A stretch of 64,000 nt of DNA from the NCBI RefSeq assembly GCF_000143415.4, contig NW_003314312.1:697359-761358 (forward strand), in the 5' to 3' direction. Made by a program: the position numbers and the translations under genes. Positions within the stretch are counted from its first letter, which is position 1. Each line of letters opens with the position of its first letter. The stretch comes from Selaginella moellendorffii. Lineage: Eukaryota > Streptophyta > Lycopodiopsida > Selaginellales > Selaginellaceae. Below, in pieces: positions 32,630 through 44,289 of this stretch. The notes beneath the pieces are model-generated. The model saw only the letters and a list, made by a program, of their open reading frames with translations. It was not told where the DNA came from and made no database searches.

Positions 32630-33995
32630 TTTGGAAAGTGCGTCCAAATTGGGATCCCGCAGATTCTGCTCATACTCCTGATCTCTCAGGTATTTAACGC
32701 AGAGTAATTTTCTCTCGAGTAGTTTGTGTGATTGTTTCTTGCATTTTCAGTATCTCAAGACGCTCAAGGCGAGCAAGAAGATGCCATTCTTAGAGCGCTT
32801 TGCAATTGTCATCGCCGTGGCTCTCACCTGGGCCTACGCTCACTGGCGCTTACAAGCGCATGGTATGAACATGAAACTGTCACAAGATTAAAACTCTCTC
32901 CTTGTTTGTAGGATTCGTGTTCCATACCCACTGGAATGGGGAGCTCCAACTTTCAACGCGAGCCATGCGTTTGGGATTCTTGCCGGTGCCATTGTGTCAT
33001 AGTCGAAGTAAGCTCTATTGTTTTTTTTGAAATCCACTCGAGAGGGATCACTCGGCTATTTTCTTTTCTTTCCAAGTCGACTGGATCGTTTTATGGGATT
33101 GCACGGCTTGCTGGTGCTACGCCACCTCCCTCGTACATCCTGAGCCGTGGCATTGGCTGGCAGGTTTGTAGACACAGCTTTTCTTAAACTTTGCATAAGA
33201 TCCATCACTCTTTCGATTCACAGGGTGTTGAAATTTTTATAAATGATATCTTTGGGATGGCAGCTGATCCGACTATCTCTGTGTAAGTTCTTTTTTCTCG
33301 TTTGTAAAGGTGGGATCTTTTTGCAGTGAGAATCCGGGGCTTGTTGGTATCACTCGAGTTGGAAGTCGACGAACCATCCAAGTCGCAGCTTTCTTTATGA
33401 TCTTTTTCAGCTTGTTCGGTAGGAACTTCTCAGGTTTGGAAAACTCGGGATCAGTTCGGTGGTATCTTTGCATTGATCCCCGCGGCAATGGTGGCTGGCA
33501 TCTACTGCGTGCTCTTCGGAGTCTTGGGTGAGTTTTCTTTCTCGAACGTAACGTCTGAACGTAACGTTTGATCTCTCTATCCTAGCTGCGAGTGGTGTCT
33601 CGTATCTCCAGTTCACAAACCTCAGCTTGCCTCGCAACTTGATCATTCTCGGCTTCTCCGTGTTCATGGCCGGAATACATTCGAGAGTTTACAATCTCGG
33701 CTGGACACGGCCCAAAATCACACTGGGTAAGTCTTGCGAATCACTACTCGGGTACTAAACTCCGAGTCTGATCACGCAGTTTAACGATATATTGAACGTG
33801 ACTCTCTCGTCCGGGCCAGTGATTGCGCTGATCGTTGGCGTCGTCCTCGACAATATACTCAAGCTTAAGGTGACAAAGAAGGATAGAGGAGTGAATTGGT
33901 GGAAGAACTTCCGGACCTTTGGAGCTGACAAGAGGAACGAGGAGTTTTACAAGCTGCTTTCAATCTCAACAAGTTCTTTCCTCCAGTTTGACTAA
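32630..33995 (+). pseudogene. Nucleobase-ascorbate transporter (NAT) pseudogene, 5' truncated
   Basis: Exon-like blocks follow NAT order: GKCVQIGIPQILLILLISQ, PFLERFAIVIAVALTWAYAH, VPYPLEWGAPTFNASHAFGI, STGSFYGIARLAGATPPPS with LSRGIGWQ, VENPGLVGITRVGSRRTIQV, YLQFTNLSLPRNLIILGFS, FNDILNVTLSSGPVIAL, and finally DRGVNWWKNFRTFGADKR. NAT proteins are multipass carriers of xanthine, uric acid and other bases. The first transmembrane segments are missing. A TAG replaces sense before the substrate motif (near 32999), and frameshifts occur near 33430 and 33955. GT-AG introns of 50-60 bp are still visible, so decay is recent. Confidence 0.85.
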
Positions 33996-33999
33996 TAAT

Positions 34000-36400
34000 A
34001 TAGTTTTTGTTTGACTGGCGTCCCTTTAAGAGAAAAGTTCGTTTCCATGGGAGTGTGTTGGACGTGACTTGCTTCTAACGAGTATCCAAGCAGGCTCTCA
34101 ATGTATCCTTTGGAATTGCACCTTGGTTTTGGCCCTTTCCTGCGTGTGATGACAACAAAAGAAAACTTGTGGAGGATCCATTGACAAGCCAAAGCCATGA
34201 TTGAGGCAGAAAGTGGAGGAGGAATGTTTGGCTAGCTTTAGAAAGCATCTTTAGAAGAAGTTGAAGGGAGCGTGTGAAGGGAGACCTGTGTCCAAAGGTT
34301 GCAGTTGTGACCTTTAGTGGTGGTCCATTGACCATAACTAATTGTAAAGTTCCACAAATTTCCCCTTAAAAAAGCCATATCATTAATATAAATTTTGCCA
34401 AGGTAATGAATGCCATTTAATTTTAGTTGTTTTCTTGGACAAAGGGGAACTAATTTCGCCCCTTTCCACAGTGCCATATCACTTGAGAGATGCATGGAAC
34501 AAAGGGTTAAAAGTTCCTCTAAAGAACGAATTCAAAGTTCCCCCTTTGAAGAATTGTCTTGCAGGGTTTTATACATCCACCTTCCACCCCCATCTAAAAT
34601 TTTAAGGTTACATATTATCCCCCCTTAAGAAATATATCAATTCAACTAAATTCATTTTGTCTTTTATAAATAATAATTGCTATTTTATTTGTGGCACCAT
34701 TTTATTAGTTTGTTCCACCCATTGTAAAAAAAAGTTTGGAGGCAAACCAAATTCCTCCCAATCCTAGAGTAATGTCATTGGTAGGGTATATGGAATAAGG
34801 TTAAAAGTTCCCCCCCCCTTGAAAAACTTCCCCAGTGGACAACAGCCCGTTCTTAGACACAAAAGAATTTAGCTGTAATGACTGGGGCATTTTATATTAA
34901 TGTTTAATTGATGGTCATGAATGGGACCAAATTCAATCTTAATTATACTGTTTATATTCTACACTATGCCACATAGGTATATTATTTCATATTAAAACAT
35001 TATACTATAAAGCAATATAAAGTTTGCTTGGCAATCCAATCACTATTTGATTTGTGAAATGGTCTACAACTTCTATAGATGCTATTGCTCCCTTAGCTTC
35101 AATTAATATATAGGCTTTTGCTTCTTGTTGTCAATGTCCTAATCCACAGCTAGAAGAGGTGGACCATCCACCTTAGGTATACATGAATTACCATTGCCTT
35201 GATATCCAAAGTATCCAATTTATTAGATAATGTTCAAATGATTATATATAATATATTTCATCTAATACTACCCAAGGGAAGCCATTCCTATGACCCCTTT
35301 CATCCCCCACCCTTTGCCACCCCTTCCCCACTACACCCCACCGGGTGCCTAGAAAGCCCCACTAGATACACTACCCAATATACCAGGTAGAACCTGTTAG
35401 CCTAGAGGATTTGGGTGTTGCTCTGGTGGGATCCCCAATAGGTAAATAAAGAAAGTGTCAATATGTATGTGTAAATCCATTATTTGTGCACCTACTGCAG
35501 CCTCTAAGGTTTGGTCATTGAATTGATTCATACAATGGTCCTTTGGGGCAATGGGGGATATTATCATTAGAGTCAATAGTGCCTGAGTAGCTTTGGTTCA
35601 TATGGCAATAGAAGGGTGGATTATATTTGTCTTCAAATTGATTTATTTTGGTGTAGTTGGAAGAAGCATCAAGATAGGCTTGTGAAGACCACTATCTTCA
35701 GTGTTTGATGATGATCCCGAGCCAATGATCAATGAAATAATTGCATACCCCATGCCTAGAAAAATGTCCATAACACATATTCCAATCAATCTACACTGGT
35801 CCACAACAAACAGTAGTGCACTCATCTTTAGGGGCATGGCCCACATTAATTATATTACCATCAATGTCACTAGGATGATATTACAATGATTGCTTTGCTG
35901 ATGATATGCTTCTTCTTCTTCTTGTTATATATTAATTTCATAGGGCAATCACCCCACTCACCCTTGCCAACCTCAATCCTTTTCACCAACCAACCCATTG
36001 CAGCTGGTGGTGCAATGGCTGCCCACACTACCCTATTCAATCATGTGTGGGTCAACACCATCAAGTGGACTGCTCTGCCAAGTGGTCTACCCCAATAAGT
36101 GGGGTAAGACAAAGGCCATTGCAGCCAAGGATAGGGTCTATATGGGGTAGGGCATATGAATACAAGAATTGTCTATTAGATCTGACCAAACACACTTTCC
36201 TTGGGGGTGTGCTCATCTAGGGGAGAGGCAAGTGGGAAGGCCAATGATCCAAATGCCCAATCTTGCCTATATACAGATTGTTAGGCCTAGGTTGACATCC
36301 TTCTACTCCACCCATACCGGTGGTGGTAGCAATAAGGGTCAAATCATCATTAGTGATGCTTGATTGGGGAGAGGGTTGCTTAGCTATTTCACCATAATGA
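34000..36400. other. AT-rich intergenic region with repeat-like blocks
   Basis: The phrase AAAGGGTTAAAAGTTCC...CCCC recurs near 34501 and 34797 with similar flanks (TATGGAATAAGG / CATGGAACAAAGG), which suggests a degenerate duplication. Open frames of 60-86 codons lack motifs. No gene is supported. Confidence 0.5.
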
Positions 36401-37230
36401 TTGATGAATGAGTCTTTAGAAAGGGACACAAGAAAGACTAATATATGGCAAATATCATGACATGTAGAAGTGTTGAGATTAAGTTCAATATGAAGTTCAA
36501 AATGGAGTCCAAAATGGAGTCTGAGATGGAGATTGAATTTGAGAAGGAGTCTGAGATGGAGTTAGAGATGGAGTCCAAGAAAGAGTCTAAGATGGAATTT
36601 AAGATGAAGTTCAAGATTGAATTTGAGAAGGAATCCGAGATGGAGTCAAAGATAGAGTCTAAAAAGAGTATAAGATGGAGTCCGAAATGGAATTCGAGAA
36701 AGAGTCTAAGATGGAGCCTGAGATGGATTTGAGATAGAGTTCAAGACAGATCCAAGATGGTGTCTAAGATGAAGTCTAAAATGGATCTAAGATGGAGTCT
36801 GAGATGGAGTCCAAAGTGGAGCTAAGATGGAGCTTGAGACCAAGCGCAAAATTAAGACCAAGACTGAGATCAAAATTGAGACTGAAACCAAGACTAAAAC
36901 TGAGACTAAGCTCAAATCTAAATCCAAACACTAATATAGGTTATGGGGTGAAAGCCCAAAGCCATCATCCCTCAGGAGGGGGGGTTATAAAGGGTTTCAA
37001 AAGTATAATAGGGAGAGTGTGGGGGTTAAATTTAAAGAGAGCCAATTTGGCCAAGAAATGTTAATATAACTTAAAAAGGGTATACTTATATGGTGGGTGA
37101 TGATATAAAAGATATGGTCATGTAGTGAGGAATTTCCAAAAGCCAATAGAATTTAGTGGTCGGGCTTTTGAACTTTGACCTAGTGGTAGTGTTGGTGAGC
37201 ATGGGCGTGGATGGAGAAGGACTTAGTGTG
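36400..37230 (-). repeat. Dispersed repeat family, copy D (decayed nested-element type)
   Basis: The reverse complement aligns with 8030-9230 of copy B. This includes the satellite array (now ATGGAGTCTGAG, AAGGAGTC and similar units on the plus strand, 36480-36910), the phrase GGTGAAAGCCCAAAGCCATC, the block GCCAATTTGGCCAAGAAATG, and GTGGTAGTGTTGGTGAGCAT. Most changes are G to A on this strand. The open frames here (ME/SE-rich) are decayed satellite, not genes. Confidence 0.75.
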
Positions 37231-37289
37231 AATTAAGTAAAACAACTAATAAAATACATTTATCTAGTCACTTTTAAATTCTTTAGTTG

Positions 37290-37735
37290 ATGGAATTTAT
37301 TATAATTATAGGATTTACCTAAAGATTAATGAAGTAGCGGATTTTCTTTTCTTGAGTATATGTTTTTTATTCCATCTCAATTACCCATGAAAATTTATTT
37401 AATATATTAAATAATAGCAGAAGTAGTTTGCATTACAACAAAATTAAATATTAAATACGAAAGGATTCTATATAGGGAACTATACTATTTCTAATAGCAA
37501 TCAACACAACTAGAAAGGTACACATGTAAGGATACCTTTTGGAACTTCTTGCGGATAAGAACTTATTTTAATTTGTAGGTTGGGCAGATATATCATACAC
37601 ATGCAACATATAAGATATAATTATATCACATTATACATATCCAATAAGTGAATTTCTTAAAGATGATGAAGCTACAGGGTATTATAAGTTTCTTTTTCTT
37701 GAGTATATGTTTTTATTTTCCATCTCAATCCATCA
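37290..37735 (+). repeat. Duplicated leader of the lectin-like gene
   Basis: The stretch with TTTTCTTGAGTATATGTTTTTTATTCCATCTCAAT occurs near 37345-37385, again inside the gene start at 37690-37730, and a third time near 17980. The 5' end of this gene family has thus been duplicated locally. Confidence 0.55.
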
Positions 37736-38628
37736 TATATCATTATGTTCACTTGCGTGGTGATCTGTCAGCACTTAGTGCAAATCAAGCACAACAAATT
37801 GGTCAGCACCTGTCATTGATTTTGATGCTTGGAATTCCTCTTCGAGAACATGCCAATACACAGGAAGGGTCTACCTTTTCTGCAGAAGTCCCTGTTGAAA
37901 GAATATTGTTTGATCTTGCTTTCTACTTTTTCAGTGCCTTCACTCCACAATGTGGGATTGTTCTTGGAACTAGAGAAGTTTCTAACTTGATAATCCACAC
38001 AACACTTGCAGATACTATGGACCGAATTGCTAGTGAGATTCTTCTATTTCGTCCTGCCTTTGGCCTTGTGCTAATTGTCACTGATATTGGGGTGTTTGGA
38101 GTCTCTTATGTAATTCACAATTATAGAAGAACTGTCACTGACACTAATGAAACTCCAAGTAGGATTGATCTTCAATCAGTCAATTTTAGTATAGAAGGAA
38201 GCATATCACCTAATTTCTGCAACCCTTTCTCAACAATACTTATTAGTGGTACAAGGAGCAACCCTTTTTCAAGGCTTGGGCCTGGGGATCAAATTCATTT
38301 AGGAAGGGATCCAGAAATTGGAGTAATTGTATTGTTCATGGATTACACTTGCAATCTGATCATCTATATATATACTACTAGCAAATCACTTTGGAGCTCT
38401 AAAACTCATGGGCTTGGGTTTGATTGCTGGGCACTCATGCAAGAAGATGGAAATCTGGTAGTTTATGGATCACTTGGATCATCATTTTGGTCAAGTTTTA
38501 CTTTTTGCATACCTTCTTCTATATGCACTGCTTTATCATTTGTTGCTCTTGGACCCAAATGCAAGGTTGGTGTGTATAGGTATGGTGCTCCAGCTGTTGA
38601 AGTCTGGTCAGCAGGCGAATTCTGCTAA
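37663..38628 (+). CDS. GNA-type (bulb) lectin domain protein with an unfamiliar N-terminal domain
   Basis: Intronless frame of 321 codons from the ATG at 37663 (an upstream GTG is not a plausible start). Residues 1-25 form a hydrophobic signal peptide (ISFFFLSICFYF), so the protein is probably secreted. Residues about 30-190 match nothing I know. From about 200 the sequence resembles bulb-type mannose-binding lectins: FCNPFSTILISGT, a degenerate first sugar site (FMDYTCNLIIY), SLWSSKTHG, then MQEDGNLVVYGS, a full QxDxNxVxY site, and a cysteine-containing end. Such lectins bind mannose glycans, often in defence. AT-rich codon use differs from the flanking genes. A split broken copy is at 17.9-18.9 kb. 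Whether this copy is expressed is unclear. Confidence 0.62.
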   Translation: MMKLQGIISFFFLSICFYFPSQSIIYHYVHLRGDLSALSANQAQQIGQHLSLILMLGIPLREHANTQEGSTFSAEVPVERILFDLAFYFFSAFTPQCGIVLGTREVSNLIIHTTLADTMDRIASEILLFRPAFGLVLIVTDIGVFGVSYVIHNYRRTVTDTNETPSRIDLQSVNFSIEGSISPNFCNPFSTILISGTRSNPFSRLGPGDQIHLGRDPEIGVIVLFMDYTCNLIIYIYTTSKSLWSSKTHGLGFDCWALMQEDGNLVVYGSLGSSFWSSFTFCIPSSICTALSFVALGPKCKVGVYRYGAPAVEVWSAGEFC

Positions 38629-38722
38629 ATCCACAAAAACAAATGCTTTGAATAAATTTAAAACCTAAAGCTAATCATTTGAAAGAGCTAGAAAAGCGGA
38701 CATGTGGAACACTTTCTGATAT

Positions 38723-38795
38723 GCGCCTGTAGCTCAGTGGATAGAGCGTCTGTTTCCTAAGCAGAAAGTCACAGGTTCGACCCCTGTCTGGCGCG
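38723..38795 (+). tRNA. tRNA-Arg(CCU)
   Basis: A 73-nt tRNA: acceptor GCGCCTG with CTGGCGC plus discriminator G, D arm GCTC-AGTGGATA-GAGC, anticodon stem TCTGT / GCAGA with loop TTCCTAA (CCU), and T arm ACAGG-TTCGACC-CCTGT. The pol III terminator TTTTT lies at 38811. The gene ends only 50 bp before the DUF2232 start codon. Confidence 0.93.
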
Positions 38796-38844
38796 AGATG
38801 TTCTATAATTTTTGCTCTCGTTTAGGGTATAATTTTCCTCTTCG

Positions 38845-40080
38845 ATGCGAGCGTTGTGGCTCGCCATTCCCGCGAGCGTCGCCAATGCAGTTCCTCCTCA
38901 ATCGACGCATTTCCAGCGCCGACGATTCGTGCCCGAGCTGACAAGCACTGTGATTACTTCTTTCACAGGGAGCAAGACTCGGCTTCCAACATTGTGGGCA
39001 AGGAAAGAGGCGATTGGAGCCTTTTCGGTGCAGCAGTCTGTGGATTTCATCTCTTTCGATGGTGCCGCCGGTGCTGTCAGCGAGATCGAGATGCAAAAGA
39101 CGCTCAGGCTGGTCGAGTGCGCGATGCTTGCATCGACCGCGGGTTTGGCGTATTTCCTAAGCAACTTATTTCGGTTCGAGGTAAGCTTCTCTCCTCGTTC
39201 TCTCTTCTCAATCCTTCGTCTCTTCCACTCCACAGTCTTACTTTGGATGCTTCTTTCCACTTCCTATTGTCATTTCCGCGATGAGATGGGGCGCTGCCGC
39301 TGGTCGCAAAACAATGGTACCAACGTTTTTCATCTTTGCTATATAGCTCGAAAGCCATTCTTTTTTCTTTGTTCCATAGGTGACCACAGCGTTGCTTCTT
39401 CTTGTCATTGCTGGACCTCTCAAGGCTCTTTCTTACGTCGTAAGTACTTCCTCACAGATTTGGATATCTCACAACTTCGTCTAGCTCATGCACGGATTTC
39501 TCGGCGTTGCGATGGGTGCGTTGTGGAGGTACTACAATCGCTCGCTCGCTAGATTTCCATTCTGATATGCTGCCGTTGCTCAGATGGAGAATCAACTGGG
39601 GCGTCTCCATCCTTGCTTGTACACTGGTATGCACGGAACTCTCTGCGTTTGGCTGGATGTTTTCATTGTTCTAGAGTTTCAGGTCCGTGCTCTTGGAGCG
39701 ATTGGTTTTGTGTTTCTGTCTTCCTGGCTGATCAAGGAAAACATCCTCAACCTGGTACAAAGAGATTCATTTCTCTGCCTTACCTTGACCAAATGTTCTT
39801 GCAGATCACCATAAACACCCATGCTTCCCTCTCGTACATGGTGGCGGCAATGGGGATCAACATCTCGCTTACAATGCCGACCATCTATGCTGTGTTCACG
39901 TCCCTGGTAAAGTTTTCCCCAGTTTTAGATCGAACGCTGACCTTTCGTCGTATTGTCCAGCTTATCGTGAACTGCGCATCGTTTGTGTTCCTCCTCCATG
40001 TTTTGTACGCGATTATTCTTCAGGGCCTGGGAATCAAGTCGTCACTGGCTGTTCCTGGCTGGATGTCGAGATCCATGTAA
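38845..40080 (+). CDS. Plastid-type multipass membrane protein, DUF2232 family
   Basis: Eight exons: 38845-39180, 39236-39316, 39380-39439, 39485-39528, 39584-39626, 39683-39754, 39805-39906, 39961-40080. They total 858 bp, 285 residues. The first 85 residues are rich in Ser/Thr/Arg and look like a plastid transit peptide. About six hydrophobic segments follow. SYFGCFFPLPIVISAMRWGA, GRKTMVTTALLLLVIAGPLK and LMHGFLGVAMGALWR are typical of the DUF2232 family shared by cyanobacteria and plants, whose biochemical role is not established. Introns are 44-63 bp. The frame is intact. The next gene, on the opposite strand, converges with 312 bp between stops. Confidence 0.85.
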
Positions 40081-40392
40081 GATCAAAGGATGCTTACCCG
40101 GAGTTCATCCTTGTACAGTCACGATTTTTTGGCATTGATATAAAAATCTGGGATGGTGGAGAATCCAGCTTTAGAGTAAGTTCTCTGTTTATCAAGCAAG
40201 ATGCCCAAGCCTCGCTTGAAGGAGCTACAGGCTGAACCCAGTGACCAGGAATTCGACTGCAAGGAATGCCACCACACTTGCGTCAAAAACTCCAAAAAGA
40301 CGATTGCAAAGTACCTCCCAACAGGTACAATATACGTGTCCCAGCCTCTTCGGACCTGCAAGCTTGCTATAAGTACGAGATAGCAAGCGTGC

Positions 40393-41663
40393 TCAAACCT
40401 CTATCAGCGTTCCCATGTCGATTCTGCTACCATAGTAGTAGCGGTAGAGGTCGGCCGGCAATCGTTGATCCGGTTCCTCACTTGTTTTCGTGTTACTGGG
40501 CTGCGGAGGTGCTTCCTTGATGGTATTTTCATCGTCCGTGGAAGGATTCCTTGCTTCGGCATTTGCAGGCAAGGCTTCATCAGCAGCTCCGGCAGCCTGT
40601 CGCTCTTCTGCTTCAACTGCGGCACGGACGCCCTCCATGAATGCATCATCATCTTCTGGGAATAGATGGCCTGGGACACACAAAAGCGGCCATGTCAAAC
40701 CAGAGATGAGTGAAAAGGAGCCAACCTTGCTTCTTAAGTTTCTGGACGCGAAGTGAACGCAACTCCTGGAGTTTTTCAACAAGTAGCACCATTTCCATCT
40801 GCAAACAAAAACGGGAAACAGTGTAAGGCTGTAACACAAAACAGACATACCTCTTTCTCCAATCGCAACCGCGCCTCCTTCGCTTTCTTTAGAGCAACAT
40901 CGTTCATCTCTTCCATCTGAGCAAACCTGCTGTCAAACAAGAAACGAAGGAAGAAAGGACTAGAAACCACCACACCTTCTTCTTAGCAATGTCTCTCGCA
41001 AACTCACGAGTTCTCCATTCCTCCGCTTGACGATCGGCTTCCTCCAAAAGTTTGTCCGCCTACACAACGAAGAATTGTAAGCAACGAAGCATAAAACTAC
41101 CTATAGAACAAAAGAGAAAAAAGGAAACCAGAAAGAAAGAATGAAATCTAAGAACTTACCATTCTCCTCTTCTCGGCCTCGTGCTGCCTCTTGATCTTGC
41201 GACGCTTCCTGTTACTCTTCAATTTCATCCTCCTTTCCCGAAATTTCGCCACGGCAGTGAGTTGCTCCCACGCCGCAGTTCCATCCACCACGCCTTGCAG
41301 CGGAAGAAGAAGCCCCTCGATCTCCCGCCGCAAATGCCGAGCTGCGTTCGCCGCCAAATTCTCGGCCTCATCGATCTCATTGCTGTTCTTCCGAACCGCG
41401 TTACAAAGAATCCCATCGATGCACTGCTTCCTCGGATCGTCACTAAAGAGGAGGGCACGAGCCTCTCCCTGCCCAGGAACGCGCTCATCCTCGGCTCGCC
41501 TTGCAGCGATTACTTCCAGCTCCAGAGACCTGTGATCGATCGGCGCCGGGCTCTCAAGGAAAGAAAATAGGATCACTTACACGGCTTTGAGAAGCTCCAG
41601 GCTGTGCTCCAGGCGCTCCAGATGGAGGCGCAGCTGTGGCGCTTGCCATAGCCGAGAATCCAT
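40393..41663 (-). CDS. U11/U12 small nuclear ribonucleoprotein 59 kDa subunit (PDCD7-type)
   Basis: Six exons on the minus strand: 41663-41581, 41529-41160, 41059-40976, 40916-40851, 40798-40726, 40670-40393, giving 954 bp, 317 residues. The central basic coiled-coil (RKRRKIKRQHEAEKRRM, then EEWRTREFARDIAKKK) and the block VEKLQELRSLRVQKLKKQGH followed by LFPEDDDAF identify the plant homologue of U11/U12-59K. This protein belongs to the di-snRNP of the minor spliceosome and acts in the nucleus in U12-intron recognition. The C-terminus is acidic and Ala/Glu-rich, ending GTLIEV. It starts 117 bp from the divergently transcribed FGGY kinase. Confidence 0.87.
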
Positions 41664-41780
41664 AAGCCCTAAAATACTCATTCACGTGAAGAGATCTCAG
41701 CCATTTGCTCTCAACGGTCGCGATCTCTCTCGTCTTGGATTATAATTCGATAGAATAGATGCTATGATAGAAGATGCGCG
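41664..41780. promoter_or_regulatory. Short divergent intergenic region (candidate bidirectional promoter)
   Basis: Only 117 bp separate the start codons of U11/U12-59K (minus) and the FGGY kinase (plus), so promoter and both 5' leaders must share this space. A TTTAGGGCTTA motif (minus strand) stands next to the 59K start. No clear TATA box was seen. Confidence 0.6.
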
Positions 41781-44289
41781 ATGGACCCTAGTAATAGCAG
41801 CGGATATGGAAGGGGATTGTCGATCGCGAGGAGCGTCTACCTTGGCATCGATGTCGGCACAGGCAGCGCCCGCGCCGGTGAGTCTTTCGATCGAATCGCG
41901 ATCCTCCATCCTTTGAAACATACTGATCGATCGAATCGATCAATCCTTCCAGGTGTTTTCAATCACTCCGGCCGGCTCTTGGCGACCGCGAGCAGTCCAT
42001 TGCAAATGTGGAAGGATGGAGATTTCGTGGAGGTATTTCCTTGGATTCCTCGGGATTTTCTCTCAACCGGATCGTTTTCCTTTGTTCCTTTTCCTTTCTG
42101 TGTGGGAAAAAAATTTGAGTATAGCAATCGTCCACAGATATCTGGCATGCTGTTTGTGCCGCCGTCAAGGCGGCTTGCGAGAACGCTGCTGTCTCGAGCT
42201 CGGAAGTTTGCGGCATTGGATTTGCTGCAACGTGTTCTCTTGGTAAGTAGCTTACTACGAATGAAGAACTTTAGTTGTTTTTACTTTGCTTGTTTCGTAG
42301 TTGCTATAGGGGCGGACGACAATCCAGTGTCCGTTTCGATATCGGGTGATGCGAGACGCAATGTCATTGTCTGGATGGATCACCGAGCAGTGGATCAAGC
42401 CAAGCGGATCAATGCAACCGGGTCACCCGTTCTACAATTTGCTGGTGGTGGTCTCTCGCCGGAAATGGAACCTCCTAAAGTAAAACGATTTTGCTGTCTA
42501 GAACTTGATCGATATGTGTTTTGCAGCTTCTATGGGTCAAGGAAAATCTTCCGGAGTCGTGGGCGGTTGCTTTCAGGTGGATGGACCTCAGTGACTGGCT
42601 TACATACAGGTACTTTTTCTCGATTTTCCTTCCTTTTTACGAACTTTGGCCGTCCACTTCGGCTTCCTTCAGGGCTACTGGTGATGATACTCGAAGCTTG
42701 TGCACTACAGTCTGCAAATGGGGATACCTCGGGCATGCTCATCTTCAACATCAATCGAATAGTGACACTGTTGCAATGGAAGCTTGTGGATGGGACGACG
42801 TTTTCTGGCAAGAAATTGGTCTTTCCGACCTGGTGGAAGGACAATATACAAAAATCGGTAAGCAAGTAATTCAATGCACTTCAGTTTTCCTCATGGTTTT
42901 TTTTTTTTTTTTTTTTTGCCAGGGAGATATGTTGCATTCCCAGGCCATCCGCTTGGGAACGGTCTTAGTGCTTTAGCGGCCAAGGCAAGAAACTCTTCAG
43001 CAAGACTGCCTTTGGCTTAGCTATTATTTTTCTTGTAGGAACTTGGACTCCTGGAAGGCACTCCGGTGGGGACTGCTCTAATCGACGCTCATGCTGGCGG
43101 CGTTGGTGTTATGGAGGGTGTTCCTTCCAAAGATGAAAGCATTACAGAAAGGATGGTCCTAGTGTGTGGAACGTCAACATGTCATATGGCTGTGTCCCCC
43201 GAGAAGGTTTTTATTCCTGGTGTCTGGGGTCCGTATTGGTCAGGTATGGCTCTTGTTTTTACGTGATGTTCTACTACTTTAAAGGACGCACTGCAGCTAT
43301 GGTTCCTGGATTCTGGTTAACCGAAGGTGGCCAGAGCGCAACTGGTGCTCTCATCGACCATCTTATATCCAGTCATCCTGCATCTTCCGTGCTCCTTGAA
43401 CGTGCAAAACTGCAAAGTAAGTGTAATTTGATTTTCGTTCTTCATTTTCATCATGTTTATAAGCTATACGTTTTATCAGAGACTTCTATCTACGAGTTAT
43501 TGAATGAGATTCTTGATACATTGGCCTCCCATCCTGACGTTCTTTTTCAAGGTGCTTTGACGAGAAATCTACACTTGCTTGCAGATTTTCACGGGAACAG
43601 GTTTGGGCGGCATTTACTTTTGGTGGTCTCATGAACGACTATTACAGGTCACCGTTGGCAAATCCTGACGCAAGAGGTGTCATCAGTGGCTTGAGCCTAG
43701 ATGATGATCCACGAAGTCTGGCTCTGCTTTATCTTGCAGCTATACAGGGCATAGCATATGGAACGCGCCATATCGTGGAGCACTGTAATTCTCACGGCCT
43801 TCAGGTTGAATTTTGCGTATTCCTGTGGATTCCTACTTATCATTCTATATTGCGACAGATCAAGACACTATTAGCATGTGGAGGTCTTTCTAAGAACAAG
43901 GTCTACTTGCAACAACATGCAGACATCACAGGCTAGTTTTCTTTACATCACTTTAGCATGGTTGTAACGAGTTTCGGTGTGCAGGATGTTCGGTGATTTT
44001 GCCAAGGGAAAAGGAATCTGTTCTTCTGGGGGCAGCTATCCTTGGAGCTGTTGCTGCGAAGAAATTTCACAATGTCAAGGAGGCAATGGAAGCCTTGAAC
44101 GCACCTGGATTGGTAATATGGAATTCGTTTTGCGGATATTGGATCTAAAATGTTTTATAACAGGTAGTCGAGCCATCTCGACATGATACAGTCCAGAAAT
44201 ACCACGATGCAAAATACAAAATCTTTAGATCATTATACGACCAGCAAGTTGTATATCGACAACAACTGGATGCCGTCTTAGGCTGCTAA
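41781..44289 (+). CDS. FGGY-family carbohydrate kinase, probable D-ribulokinase
   Basis: Fourteen exons: 41781-41877, 41953-42032, 42125-42242, 42301-42479, 42527-42609, 42673-42857, 42923-42984, 43039-43243, 43297-43416, 43480-43600, 43648-43804, 43859-43931, 43985-44112, 44164-44289. Total 1734 bp, 577 residues. The N-terminal phosphate-1 motif is [12 protein letters not shown] (22-33). VIVWMDHRA and [11 protein letters not shown] (phosphate-2 type), DFHGNRSPLANP and [10 protein letters not shown] follow. This pattern fits the YDR109C/FGGY subgroup, which phosphorylates D-ribulose with ATP in the cytosol or plastid. Two introns use GC donors (42985, AAG|GCAAGA; 43932, CAG|GCTAGT). One intron holds a 20-base poly-T run. 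All other borders are GT-AG and the frame is intact. Confidence 0.88.
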
